Shown here: piece by piece, positions 24,673-33,139 of the stretch
How positions within the stretch are numbered: position 1 is the stretch's first letter
How the letters are laid out: each line of letters begins with the position of its first letter
NCBI RefSeq assembly: GCF_000515335.1
Contig: NZ_KI911563.1
Location: 2,812,045 to 2,876,044 of the forward strand
Direction: 5' to 3'
Origin: Cohnella panacarvi Gsoil 349
GTDB lineage: Bacteria > Bacillota > Bacilli > Paenibacillales > Paenibacillaceae
Length of the DNA stretch: 64,000 nucleotides
The notes under the pieces: generated by a model
What the model saw: only the letters and a program-made list of their open reading frames with translations
Databases searched by the model: none
Told to the model about the DNA's origin: nothing
Position numbers and translations under genes: made by a program

Positions 24673-25830
24673 TTAACCTCCCGGTTGGTTTAGTATTCTT
24701 TTAGTGACTGCTCTTTTGTTATCTATTTGATAAGTGACTTTGAATAAATCCGGTCTCATTGAATCTCCCGAATAGACCGGATCTATTTTTACTGTAACTT
24801 TTTTAGGCGGTATTTCTTTTAGAGCATTTGCCCATTCCGTTTCCATTTCAAACCACTTTCCACCGCTTCGATTAATCTGGCTGTTTTGCGGAACTAAATT
24901 ATCAATATCTTTTAGCCCCCGAAACTGAGCTCCAATTAAGTGGCCGCCATCATCGTCAGGCAGCCTATCTTTTCCTCCTACTGTCCTTTGTGCATACTCA
25001 TTTCGTTCTGCTGAACCAAGTACAAGATCTCCTTCACATTCTACAATGCGACCGTGACTATCTGTTCGATAAGTATAGCCGTCAGGCGATTTGTATTCTA
25101 CATTTGGTTTTAGTGCTTTTTTTCTACCTTGCTTTGTGAAATGATCCCCATAGTTAACTTTTGTAGGTGATGGGGCTTTATTTGACTCACCTTCACCCGT
25201 ACCCTTAGTACCATTCCCGCCTGTACCACTCCCACTATATCCCGTCGTGGTCTTAGGAGGGCTTGTGACAGAGTCCTTCTTCGGATCTTCCCCTTTGCCT
25301 CCGGTGCCTGCATAGGCGGCGCTTTGCTTCGTTGGGCTGTCGGTTCCTCCGCCGCTGCTGCGGTTGTTGCGCCGGTTCGCGTTGGAAGCTACGCCTCCGA
25401 TCACTCCGAGGCCCTTCTTGACCGTTTTGTCCCCCAGCTTAGCGGCTTGCTTGGCCAAGAAAGCAGAGCCTGCGCCCGTCAGCAACATCTGCGCGACATC
25501 CGTCGCAACCGCGCCTACCCCGTCGGAGGCGACGCGCGCAGCCATCCTTCCGTAGGTTGCGGTATTGTCGGCGACGCCCAGCGCTTTCACGCTTCGGTCC
25601 ACGGCTTTGGTCGCCGTGCCGATGGCTTCATTAGAGAACTTCGCCAGCTTCGCCCCTGTCTTAACCCCTTTGCCGAGCGGGCCGAGAATGGCAAGTCCTC
25701 TCTCCCATGTCGCAAGATTCTCGCCGGTGATCAGATCCCGGCCGGATACGGCTTCGATGACGCCTTTGATGTTGCCCAGAACGGGGACGAAGTCCAGCGT
25801 CATACTGACGATCGTCTTCAACCTATGCAA
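24673..25830 (-). CDS. Longest orphan toxin module: pretoxin plus NS-type nuclease
   Basis: 385 codons. This copy reaches furthest upstream: SMTLDFVPVLGNIKGVIEAV then SGRDLITGENLATWERGLAI, the full pretoxin TG-type region, then the G/S/T-rich linker. The nuclease tip has DDDGGHLIGAQFRGLKDIDN, LVPQNSQINRSGGKWFEMET and ends NQPGG. The TTG start at 25830 lies in the U-run of a terminator and the first ATG (25803) has no ribosome site, so it is probably not translated on its own. An intact gene elsewhere would be expected to carry an N-terminal LXG-like export domain ahead of this point. The pair with the DUF600 gene at 24159 is complete. Confidence 0.82.
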   Translation of the reverse strand: MHRLKTIVSMTLDFVPVLGNIKGVIEAVSGRDLITGENLATWERGLAILGPLGKGVKTGAKLAKFSNEAIGTATKAVDRSVKALGVADNTATYGRMAARVASDGVGAVATDVAQMLLTGAGSAFLAKQAAKLGDKTVKKGLGVIGGVASNANRRNNRSSGGGTDSPTKQSAAYAGTGGKGEDPKKDSVTSPPKTTTGYSGSGTGGNGTKGTGEGESNKAPSPTKVNYGDHFTKQGRKKALKPNVEYKSPDGYTYRTDSHGRIVECEGDLVLGSAERNEYAQRTVGGKDRLPDDDGGHLIGAQFRGLKDIDNLVPQNSQINRSGGKWFEMETEWANALKEIPPKKVTVKIDPVYSGDSMRPDLFKVTYQIDNKRAVTKRILNQPGG

Positions 25831-25874
25831 AAAAGCTCATTCTTCCTTACATAGTAAGTTGGAATAAGCCTTTG
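25829..25874 (-). terminator. Terminator after DUF600 gene, overlapping the toxin ORF start
   Basis: Minus strand GGCTTATTCCAACTTAC - TAT - GTAAGGAAGAATGAGC is a long imperfect stem ending in TTTTTTG. The T-run contains the TTG that opens the frame of the 24673 module. Confidence 0.8.
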
Positions 25875-25894
25875 TAGTCTATTGGTATTGGTAG

Positions 25895-26371
25895 TTACAT
25901 CTCATTATTGCTTTTTAAATATTCTTCTAAAAACTTTTTATCATCTTCACCTGAGGGCCACAGATTAAGATACTTGTGCTTCCAAATAATAACTCGTTCA
26001 TGGTCGTTAGCATCTGTTAGATCCTCATAATCATAGTCAATTTTAAAGTTACCTTCTCTATTAAAAATCATAGTGAGATTTGTCCAGGGCTCCCGATCAT
26101 TACTTTTAAATTCATGCCACAATTCCTCCAAATTATGTAACAATTGTTCCCATAATCTCTCGTATTCTTCTTCTTCAACTTCATAAATTTTTGGTATACT
26201 GTGGCTTTGAACCGGTAGATCATTGTTAACAGGATAGTAATAGAAATATGTGTTGCCCACATCCTCAGTAATTTCACCATATAGATAAACTTTAGACCAC
26301 TCTTCTGGAATAGTTTCTATTACTGTTTGAACAATTTTTTGATATAAATTTCCTAACTTATTTTCATCCAT
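25895..26371 (-). CDS. DUF600/YezG-family immunity protein
   Basis: 158 residues, the closest in the window to B. subtilis YezG: NLYQKIVQTVIETIPEEWSK, VYLYGEITEDVGNTYFYYYP, ELWHEFKSNDREPWTNLTM and FKIDYDYEDLTDANDHER. The ATG lies two bases after the essC-toxin fusion stop (26374), and its ribosome site is in the PGGE codons of that fusion. A terminator follows at 25829-25874. It may still be expressed from the essC promoter, giving immunity without the toxin. Confidence 0.92.
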   Translation of the reverse strand: MDENKLGNLYQKIVQTVIETIPEEWSKVYLYGEITEDVGNTYFYYYPVNNDLPVQSHSIPKIYEVEEEEYERLWEQLLHNLEELWHEFKSNDREPWTNLTMIFNREGNFKIDYDYEDLTDANDHERVIIWKHKYLNLWPSGEDDKKFLEEYLKSNNEM

Positions 26372-26373
26372 GC

Positions 26374-27228
26374 CTATTCTCCTCCTGGCTTATTAATAAA
26401 TCTTTTTACTTGCCAATCTCCTTCACCAATCTTATACTCAATTTCCCAGTCCTGCGACTTGGAGTCGTTATAGAAAGAAACGATTTTCACTTCGTCGGGG
26501 GAATGATGGGTAGCCGTTTGAGCCATAATGGCCCGCGCTAAATCATCCAAACCCTTGGACTCTCCGACTAATCCGACGACCCGGAACTTCTTAAGATCGA
26601 GAGGGACGGGAGCCTCCGCAATGCTGATGAACTTTTCCGTCATATCTCTTGCTTTTTCAATCAACGGTTCTTTCTCGATTCCCTCTTGTTTCGGAACGGT
26701 GATGTTCAATTCGCTTGGCACGGTTCCCAATCCGCTCCTGAGCTTCAAGAAGTCCCGATCCTGAGGAATGCGCTCCCACAAGCAACGGTTCCGCTCCAAC
26801 GTCCATTGTAAGCAGAAGCTCGACTCCGGATGGGTCTGGTGCCAGTCGATCACGATTTCGTTTTTCATTTGCTGCAGCATTTCGCGTTGCTCGTCCAAAT
26901 AAGCCTGATAAGACTTTTCTCTTTTAATAACGTCGCGCCGGTAATTCCATTTGTTCTGGAAATAGGTGATTAACGGAACCGTATAGGTCATAGCCATGGT
27001 CCCTACGGTTATGATCTGCAGCAGCAAATAGTTGGGATTCGCGCTCATTCTGCGCGATAGCGTAATCATGGCGATTGCTCCAATAAGAGTGGAGATAATC
27101 GGAATAATCAACGTAATGATATTCATGCTCGGTTTAGACGGCATCGACGGCGGACGGTGTATTTGGATTTGTTCATTGGCCGATCCCGTGAGCAGTCTTG
27201 GGGAGCGTTGATAATAGAAGCTTGACAA
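26374..27228 (-). pseudogene. Truncated EssC (T7SS ATPase) fused to a toxin tail
   Basis: 284 codons from a TTG with GGAGG nine bases upstream. Residues 1-255 are the N-terminus of an EssC/YukB type VII secretion motor: RPPSMPSKP, two membrane helices (IITLIIPIISTLIGAIAM; LLQIITVGTMAMTYTVPLI), RRDVIKREKSYQAYLDEQRE, HPESSFCLQWTLERNRCLWE, FLKLRSGLGTVPSEL and TATHHSPDEVKIVSFYND. Where EssC should continue WxxxRWLPH, the frame switches to WEIEYKIGEGDWQVKRFINK then PGGE, the last 25 or so residues of an NS-nuclease toxin. The FtsK/SpoIIIE ATPase domains are absent. A deletion or cassette insertion cut essC here. Confidence 0.88.
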
Positions 27229-27351
27229 CGTATGATACCTCCGCGATTATAGTTTCGGAATATATTGGAAGTTAGCAAGGTAATCATACCATCGTCGATC
27301 CATTTATGACAATATGCGACAGATTTAATTAACGGCTTGAATGATTGTCAC

Positions 27352-27418
27352 ACAAAAAAAAGACGTGTTCCGAACAGATCGTCAAGCGCGATCATGGTTT
27401 CGGAACACGTCTTTCGTT
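27352..27418 (-). terminator. Strong terminator after prsA
   Basis: AAAGACGTGTTCCGAA (27359-27374) and TTCGGAACACGTCTTT (27399-27414) form a perfect 16-bp stem. On the minus strand TTTTTTTGTG follows. The remaining 27229-27351 holds the likely essC promoter region but no motif I can assign. Confidence 0.9.
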
Positions 27419-27436
27419 ATAGGAGGTTTGCTGAGA

Positions 27437-28498
27437 TTACTTCGCCGAAGCCGATGGCGATACGCTCGGGGATGCGCTAGGAGAAGCGCTTGGCGACTCC
27501 GCCGGCGCCGGTAGCGTAACCTTGATTCCCAGCTTGTCCTGTTCAGCCGTAAGGAAATCTCCGGTTTTCGTCTGAGCGACCACCGATTTCAACGTATCCT
27601 TATTCGCATCCGTCAGCTTATCGAACGCCGTTGCCGTGCGGCTTTCGACTTTAATGACGTGATAGCCGAATTCGGTTTGCACCGGATCTCCGATCACGCC
27701 GATCTCTTGCGTGTTAGCGGCGTCTTTAAAGCCTTGTACCCAGCCGTTAACCTCCGCGTTCTCATATAAGCCGCCGTTATCCTTAGAACCGTCGTCTTCC
27801 GAGAACTCCTTCGCAAGCGCGTTCCAGTCGCCGCCGGCATCAAGCTTAGCCTTGACGTCCTTCGCGATCTTGAGCGCCTCTTCATCCGTCCGGACCGTTT
27901 GCTGCGTCGTCGGGTCCGTCGCTTTAATCAGGATATGGCGAACGGTTGCGACGTTGAACGCCGAAGGATCTTTGTCATACTGCGCTTTTAATTCGTCTTC
28001 CGTCACGTTAGGCTTTAACTCGTTCACCTTATTAATGTAATACAATCGGAAGGAATAATCATGCTTGTAGATCTTAGCCACATCGCCCGCGGACAGCTTG
28101 CTCTCGTCCAAATACGACTTCAACTGATTCCCCGAAGCGCCGTCCAGCTCGGCTTTCAGCTGTTTCTCGAATTCGTCGACCCCGTCGTTAACCGTCTTCT
28201 TGTCGGCGTCGGAGATTTGAGGCGCGAGTACTTTAGAGACGATGTACTGCTTAACGAAGTTTTCCTTCAGTTCCTCGATCTGCATATACATGGCTTTATC
28301 CGGGCTCGTGAAAGCCTGGGCTGCCGCATATTTGTCGTACTCGGTGGCCGTAACCTTGCCGCCGTCCTTATAGGTGGCGATTACGTCCCCTTTGCTCGAT
28401 CCCGGATAGTCCCCGTCCTTATTCTTGCCGCATCCGGTCAAGAGCGCGCTAAGCATACCAGCCGTCAGCAGCAAAGTGCCTAACCGACGATATGGCAT
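27437..28498 (-). CDS. PrsA/SurA-like peptidyl-prolyl isomerase lipoprotein
   Basis: 353 residues from the ATG at 28498; a TTG at 28516 overlapping the mfd stop is an alternative. Signal peptide MPYRRLGTLLLTAGMLSALL with lipobox LLTGC gives a membrane-anchored lipoprotein. An N-terminal SurA-like helical region (about 30-180) precedes a parvulin domain with VATVRHILIKATDP, FSEDDGSKDNGGLYENA and VQTEFGYHVIKVESR. The tail is Ala/Ser/Pro-rich (PSASPSASPSVSPSASAK). It assists folding of exported proteins outside the membrane. It directly follows mfd, and read-through from mfd is likely. In Paenibacillaceae this gene is commonly found between mfd and spoVT; here the accessory island follows it. 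Confidence 0.93.
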   Translation of the reverse strand: MPYRRLGTLLLTAGMLSALLTGCGKNKDGDYPGSSKGDVIATYKDGGKVTATEYDKYAAAQAFTSPDKAMYMQIEELKENFVKQYIVSKVLAPQISDADKKTVNDGVDEFEKQLKAELDGASGNQLKSYLDESKLSAGDVAKIYKHDYSFRLYYINKVNELKPNVTEDELKAQYDKDPSAFNVATVRHILIKATDPTTQQTVRTDEEALKIAKDVKAKLDAGGDWNALAKEFSEDDGSKDNGGLYENAEVNGWVQGFKDAANTQEIGVIGDPVQTEFGYHVIKVESRTATAFDKLTDANKDTLKSVVAQTKTGDFLTAEQDKLGIKVTLPAPAESPSASPSASPSVSPSASAK

Positions 28499-28502
28499 GC
28501 GC

Positions 28503-31500
28503 TTATGGTGCAACATCCTGTAGTTCCCCCTTCGATTTTGTCGCTTCTTTATATTGTAACAGAAACTGCTCGATTAACGCTAATAAAGCGTTCTCATCGA
28601 ATCCGCGAATCTTGAATCGAACGAGAAGCTGTTGCGCGTTGACCGCGCTCGTCATGCGTCCTTGGAATTTCGACTCCATCGACTTAAGCTTCGCGTGATC
28701 GATATCGTCCCGGCGGCGTTCCTCGATCTTCAACGTGATCTCGTCCCCGCGACGGATGATGGACTCGATGCCGTACCGGCGGCCGTGAACCTTAATCCTC
28801 GCGACGGCGAGCAAGTTCAGCACCGCCTTAGGCGGCTCTCCGAACCGGTCGATCAGCTCTTCGAAGAGATCGCTCACGTCCTCCAGCGACGATGCCGTTG
28901 CTACCTTCTTGTAAATCTCGATCTTCTGAATGCTGTCGTAGATATAATCCGGAGGCAAATACGCATCCACGCCCAGATCAAGCTGCGTGTTCACCTGCTG
29001 CGGCGGAAGCGCTTCTCCGCCCATCTGCAGCTTGCGGCTTTGAATTTCCTCGGTCAGCATCTGCGAGTAGAGATCGAAGCCGACGCTGGCGATAAAGCCG
29101 TGCTGCTCCGCGCCGAGCAAGTTGCCTGCTCCGCGGATCGACAAGTCGCGCATCGCGATCTTGAAGCCGGAGCCAAGCTCCGTGAACTCCTTGATCGATT
29201 GCAGCCGTTTCTCCGCCACCTCGGTAAGCACCTTATCCCGCTGATAGGTGAAATAAGCATAGGCGATCCGGTTAGACCGACCGACGCGGCCGCGCAGCTG
29301 ATACAGCTGGGACAAGCCCATCTTGTCCGCATCGTGGACGATAAGCGTGTTCACGTTCGGAATATCGACGCCCGTCTCGATGATGCTCGTGCTCACGAGA
29401 ACGTCGTATTCCCCGTCAAGGAAATCGAGGATCGTACGTTCCAGCTCTTGCTCGCTCATCTGCCCGTGGCCGACGGCTACGCGGGCGTTCGGAACGAGCG
29501 CGCTAATCTGCTCGGCCATTTGATAGATTCCTTGCACGCGGTTGTACAGGTAATAGACTTGACCGTCGCGGGCGAGTTCCCGCTCCACCGCCTCCCGCAC
29601 GAGCGTCGGGCTGTATTCGACGACGTACGTCTGAACGGGGAACCGGTTCTCGGGCGGCGTCTCGATAACCGATAGGTCCCGCACGCCTAGCATCGACATG
29701 TGAAGCGTCCGCGGGATCGGCGTTGCGGTAAGCGTCAAGACGTCTACGTTGGTCTTGATTTTCTTAAGCTTTTCCTTATGGGTTACCCCAAACCGCTGCT
29801 CCTCATCCACGATGAGCAGTCCGAGATCCTTGAACACGACATCCTGCGAAAGCAGCCTGTGCGTGCCGATAACGACGTCGACCGTGCCGGCCTTCAGCCC
29901 TTTCATCGTATCCGTCTGCTCCTTGCGGGAGCGGAACCGGCTGAGCACTTTAATGTTGAACGGATAGCCTGAGAAGCGCTCGCGGAACGTCTCGTAATGC
30001 TGCTGCGCCAGAATCGTCGTAGGTACGAGCACCGCCACTTGCTTGCCTTCGATCGCCGCCTTGAACGCCGCGCGAATCGCGACTTCCGTCTTGCCGTACC
30101 CGACGTCTCCGCACAGCAGCCGGTCCATCGGACGAGACTGCATCATATCCTTCTTGATCTCTAGAATCGCGCGAAGCTGGTCCGCCGTCTCGTCGTACGG
30201 GAACATCGCCTCGAACTCCTGCTGATACGGCGTGTCCTCTCCGAACCCGAACCCCGCCGTCGACTGCCGCTCGGCGTACAGCTTGATCAAGTCGTCGGCG
30301 ATATCCTGCACCGAGCTGCGAACCTTCGACTTGACCCGGTTCCATTCCGCGCCGCCGAGCTTGCTGACTTTGGGCTCCTTCTCTTCGGAGCCGATGTATT
30401 TCTGAATAAGATCGAATTGCTCTACCGGAACGGATAGTCGATCTCCGCCGGCGTAGACGATATGAAGATAGTCCTTGTGAATGCCGCCGAGCTCGAGCGT
30501 GCCGATGCCGAGGTATTTACCGATGCCGTGGTTCTGATGAACGACGTAGTCTCCGACCTTAAGCTCGGTATAGCTCTTGATCCGCTCCGCGTTATCGAGG
30601 TGCCGGTCCACGCGCCTTGCCTTCCGCTGCTTCTGAGTGAACATCTCCCCTTCGGTAATGACGACCAGTTTAATGGATGGCAGCTCGAACCCGCTCTGCA
30701 GATTGCCTTGCAGAATTTCCGGAGGCTCGATTTGATAGTCTTCGAGAACGCGCCTCATGCGATCCGCCCGCTCGGTATTTCCGGCAAGCATGTAAATGCG
30801 AGATCCGCTCTTCTTCCAACGCTCCATCTCTGCTTTAAGTACGTTCATCTGCCCATGAAAGTTTTGCATCGAGCGGCAAACGAAGTTCACGATATTCTGC
30901 GGTTGGGTATGCGGGATTTGCCGGACGAACAACGACATATAGACGATCTGATATCCTTTCGGGTAGAGCGCCTGATCGGCCGGGACCGCGAGTACGAAGC
31001 CTGGCAAGGATTTGCCCTGTTGGAGCAGATGAGTCGTCCACTCGGACTCGTCCCTCTCCAATTGCCGAGCGGTCTCCGCCAATCGATTCGGCTCGTCCAT
31101 GAGCACGATCGTGTCCTGAGGAATATAGTCGAGCAGCGTTTGACGTTCCGGATAGAGCAAGGAAATATATTTGTAGATTTCGGAAAAGTACACATTTTGT
31201 CGCAAAAGATCGATTTCCCGGGAAATTTCGGAACCAAGTCGCTCTTTCGCCTGACGGTCGCTCATTTTCTCCAGCTGTTTATCGAGCAAGTCGTGCGCAT
31301 GCTGCGCCGCGTTCTTGAACCTGCGTTCGCCCGCTACCCATTCTCTGCATGGCCGCACCAAATAGCGGTCCAGCTTGTCGATGGAACGCTGATCCGTCGG
31401 ATCGAACGTACGGATCGAATCGATCTCGTCGTCGAACCATTCCACGCGGTACGCGTTAGCGGAGGCCAGCGGGAAAAAGTCGACGATTCCCCCGCGCACG

Positions 31501-32024
31501 CTCAGATGTCCTTTCTGTTCGACGCGGTCTACGCGTTCATATCCTAACTCGATCATAGAGCGGAGGAATTGCTCCATCGGCAGCGTCTGGCCGACTTGGA
31601 GCTCGATTCTCGCCTCGGCCATCGATTTGCTGTCGGGCTGGAACCTCCTTACGCCGGCGAACGGAACGACAACAAGCCCGCGGAAGCCTTCCGCAAGCTT
31701 GAGCAATACATCTAATCGTCTAGCTGACGTCTCCGGACTCGAGATGGCTGTCTCCGCGGCGATCAACTCGTTCGCCGGGTAAATCAGCACTTCCTCCGGG
31801 GACAAACATTCTTGCAAGTCGTCCGCCATCTTCTGAGCGGAGAACATATTATGCGTTACGATGAGCATCGGCCGCTTAAGCTCGCGGTACAACGCGGCGA
31901 TTGCCGCCTGGCGAGCGGAACCGGACAGACCGGCTACAAGCTGCTCGCGCATGCCACCCCGCAACCCGCCAAGAATGCTAACTAGATCGGGATCCGCAAC
32001 CATGGACTGGATGAGCGGTTTCAT
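28503..32024 (-). CDS. mfd: Transcription-repair coupling factor Mfd
   Basis: 1,173 residues from the ATG at 32024, chosen over an ATG 15 codons upstream because GGAAGGGG precedes it and MKPLIQSMVADPDL fits the family start. Domains in order: UvrB-like N-terminus (1-350), CarD/RID RNA-polymerase-binding domain (about 480-560: KVGDYVVHQNHGIGKYLGI), translocase with Walker A CGDVGYGKTEVA and VDEEQRFG, RGRVGRSNRIAYAYF (motif VI), and C-terminal TRCF domain. It removes RNA polymerase stalled at DNA lesions and recruits UvrA. Conserved order pth-fin-mfd. Full length and apparently intact. Confidence 0.98.
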   Translation of the reverse strand: MKPLIQSMVADPDLVSILGGLRGGMREQLVAGLSGSARQAAIAALYRELKRPMLIVTHNMFSAQKMADDLQECLSPEEVLIYPANELIAAETAISSPETSARRLDVLLKLAEGFRGLVVVPFAGVRRFQPDSKSMAEARIELQVGQTLPMEQFLRSMIELGYERVDRVEQKGHLSVRGGIVDFFPLASANAYRVEWFDDEIDSIRTFDPTDQRSIDKLDRYLVRPCREWVAGERRFKNAAQHAHDLLDKQLEKMSDRQAKERLGSEISREIDLLRQNVYFSEIYKYISLLYPERQTLLDYIPQDTIVLMDEPNRLAETARQLERDESEWTTHLLQQGKSLPGFVLAVPADQALYPKGYQIVYMSLFVRQIPHTQPQNIVNFVCRSMQNFHGQMNVLKAEMERWKKSGSRIYMLAGNTERADRMRRVLEDYQIEPPEILQGNLQSGFELPSIKLVVITEGEMFTQKQRKARRVDRHLDNAERIKSYTELKVGDYVVHQNHGIGKYLGIGTLELGGIHKDYLHIVYAGGDRLSVPVEQFDLIQKYIGSEEKEPKVSKLGGAEWNRVKSKVRSSVQDIADDLIKLYAERQSTAGFGFGEDTPYQQEFEAMFPYDETADQLRAILEIKKDMMQSRPMDRLLCGDVGYGKTEVAIRAAFKAAIEGKQVAVLVPTTILAQQHYETFRERFSGYPFNIKVLSRFRSRKEQTDTMKGLKAGTVDVVIGTHRLLSQDVVFKDLGLLIVDEEQRFGVTHKEKLKKIKTNVDVLTLTATPIPRTLHMSMLGVRDLSVIETPPENRFPVQTYVVEYSPTLVREAVERELARDGQVYYLYNRVQGIYQMAEQISALVPNARVAVGHGQMSEQELERTILDFLDGEYDVLVSTSIIETGVDIPNVNTLIVHDADKMGLSQLYQLRGRVGRSNRIAYAYFTYQRDKVLTEVAEKRLQSIKEFTELGSGFKIAMRDLSIRGAGNLLGAEQHGFIASVGFDLYSQMLTEEIQSRKLQMGGEALPPQQVNTQLDLGVDAYLPPDYIYDSIQKIEIYKKVATASSLEDVSDLFEELIDRFGEPPKAVLNLLAVARIKVHGRRYGIESIIRRGDEITLKIEERRRDDIDHAKLKSMESKFQGRMTSAVNAQQLLVRFKIRGFDENALLALIEQFLLQYKEATKSKGELQDVAP

Positions 32025-32071
32025 GGCATTTTCCCCTTCCTTCCAGTGGGTCCGCTCCGTATGAATCATAG

Positions 32072-32099
32072 GAAAAAGCCCCGGCTCATGCCAAGGCCT
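32072..32099 (-). terminator. Terminator after fin
   Basis: Minus strand GCCTTGGC-ATGA-GCCGGGGC followed by TTTTTCC: 8-bp stem with two G-U pairs and a U-run, just ahead of mfd. Confidence 0.75.
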
Positions 32100-32132
32100 C
32101 CATGACGGTGTCGGAACGTGATAATGCAGCGA

Positions 32133-32363
32133 TTATTGCAATGGATTCGATAATAAAGCCAGCTCGGGATGAGCATCCAACGTCTGGCTGCAATAGTCGC
32201 ATATTAACCGTACGGTCACGTCCCCGTTCGAATTATACGCAATTATACGCTTTCGCTCTTCGGCGGTCAAGAATTGGAAGCCTAGACGATACTCCGATAC
32301 TTCCGCGCTTTCGAACCGTCCTAACGACATCTGGCAATGCCGGCAAACGTAGTTTACAGCCAT
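32133..32363 (-). CDS. fin: Anti-sigma-F factor Fin (YabK)
   Basis: 76 residues, the same size as B. subtilis Fin. MAVNYVCRHCQMSLGRFES, SEYRLGFQFLTAEERKRII, YNSNGDVTVRLICDYCSQTL: two CxxC pairs bind Zn. Fin is made in the forespore and inhibits sigma-F to promote the switch to sigma-G. The ATG at 32363 is chosen over one 11 codons upstream because AGGAGG lies right before it. Its location between pth and mfd is identical in B. subtilis. Confidence 0.96.
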   Translation of the reverse strand: MAVNYVCRHCQMSLGRFESAEVSEYRLGFQFLTAEERKRIIAYNSNGDVTVRLICDYCSQTLDAHPELALLSNPLQ

Positions 32364-32436
32364 ATGTATGCCTCCTGAAGCAGGGTTATTCGGCAATCGC
32401 CGTCTTCAGCTTCAGTATGCCCCGAGGGACTTCGTT

Positions 32437-33021
32437 TTAAGCTTGCTCTTTGCCGGTTGCGGTCGAGTTGAACTTCGCCATCGTCTGCTCGAACGTATGC
32501 GAGACTGCGTATTCGATCGCCTCGCACGCCTCCTCGACCATTCGGCGAACGTCCGTTTGCTCGGCTTTCGCGAACGGCGAAAGCACGTAATCGGATATGA
32601 CGATGCCCGGCTTCGGTCTCGATATTCCGATCCTGATCCGGTTGAACGTCTGCGTGCCCGTATGCTGGATGATCGATTTGATTCCGTTGTGTCCGCCTGC
32701 GCTGCCTTGATACCTCAGCCTGATCCGGCCAACTTCCGTATCGAGATCGTCGTAGACGACGATGAGATCCTCGAGCTTAACCTTGTAATAATCCATGAAG
32801 GCTCGAACCGATTCGCCCGATAAGTTCATATACGTCATCGGCTTGATCAGCGCGATCTTCTCTCCCAGAATGCGCACCTCGCCCGTCCGCGCTTTGCACT
32901 TGTTGCCGCTCACGTCCGAGCCGTGCTTTCGGGCAAGCTCGTCGATCACCATGAATCCGACATTATGCCGCGTATTCGCGTATTCGGCACCAGGGTTCCC
33001 CAGTCCGACGATCCATTTCAT
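32437..33021 (-). CDS. pth: Peptidyl-tRNA hydrolase
   Basis: 194 residues from the ATG at 33021 (MKWIVGLGNPGAEYANTRHN). The frame runs further upstream but without family sequence. Catalytic His in NTRHNVGF, VVYDDLDTEVGRIRLRYQG, SAGGHNGIKSIIQHTGT are all present. It releases tRNA from prematurely dropped peptidyl-tRNA in the cytosol. Ribosome site: GGAGG about 12 bases upstream plus AAAAGG adjacent, so spacing is unusual. A conserved small gene is divergent upstream (33140). Confidence 0.97.
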   Translation of the reverse strand: MKWIVGLGNPGAEYANTRHNVGFMVIDELARKHGSDVSGNKCKARTGEVRILGEKIALIKPMTYMNLSGESVRAFMDYYKVKLEDLIVVYDDLDTEVGRIRLRYQGSAGGHNGIKSIIQHTGTQTFNRIRIGISRPKPGIVISDYVLSPFAKAEQTDVRRMVEEACEAIEYAVSHTFEQTMAKFNSTATGKEQA

Positions 33022-33139
33022 CCTTTTATTCAACCTCCGTCTGTCGATCCTACAAAAAAATTTTCTCCGCATGCAACGTTTGACACCTTCCGCGTGTCCT
33101 AATGAATACAAACAACATTCAAGAATGGAGTGAATTGAC

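Larger units (their letters stand above)
15813..25805 (-). repeat. Family of pretoxin direct repeats
   Basis: Near-identical G+C-rich segments lie in the same orientation at about 15813-16340, 17590-18020, 19213-19493, 21230-21680 and 25210-25805, with an internally deleted copy at 23960-24125. All encode parts of DLITGE - LATWERGLAILGPLGKG - AKLAKFSNEAIGTATK - VDRSVKAL - LTGAGSAFLAKQAAKLGD - SNANRRNNRSSGGGTDSP - GGKGEDPKK. They resemble the pretoxin TG region of LXG/RHS-type polymorphic toxins. They are ideal substrates for recombination that swaps tips. Confidence 0.9.

Noticed and set aside
15813..25805. Repeated G+C-rich segments taken for insertion sequences
   Set aside because: They code for pretoxin protein, have no transposase and no terminal inverted repeats.
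24673..25830. Toxin module taken as a complete expressed gene
   Set aside because: Its TTG start lies in a terminator U-run and the next ATG has no ribosome site. The delivery domain expected upstream is absent.
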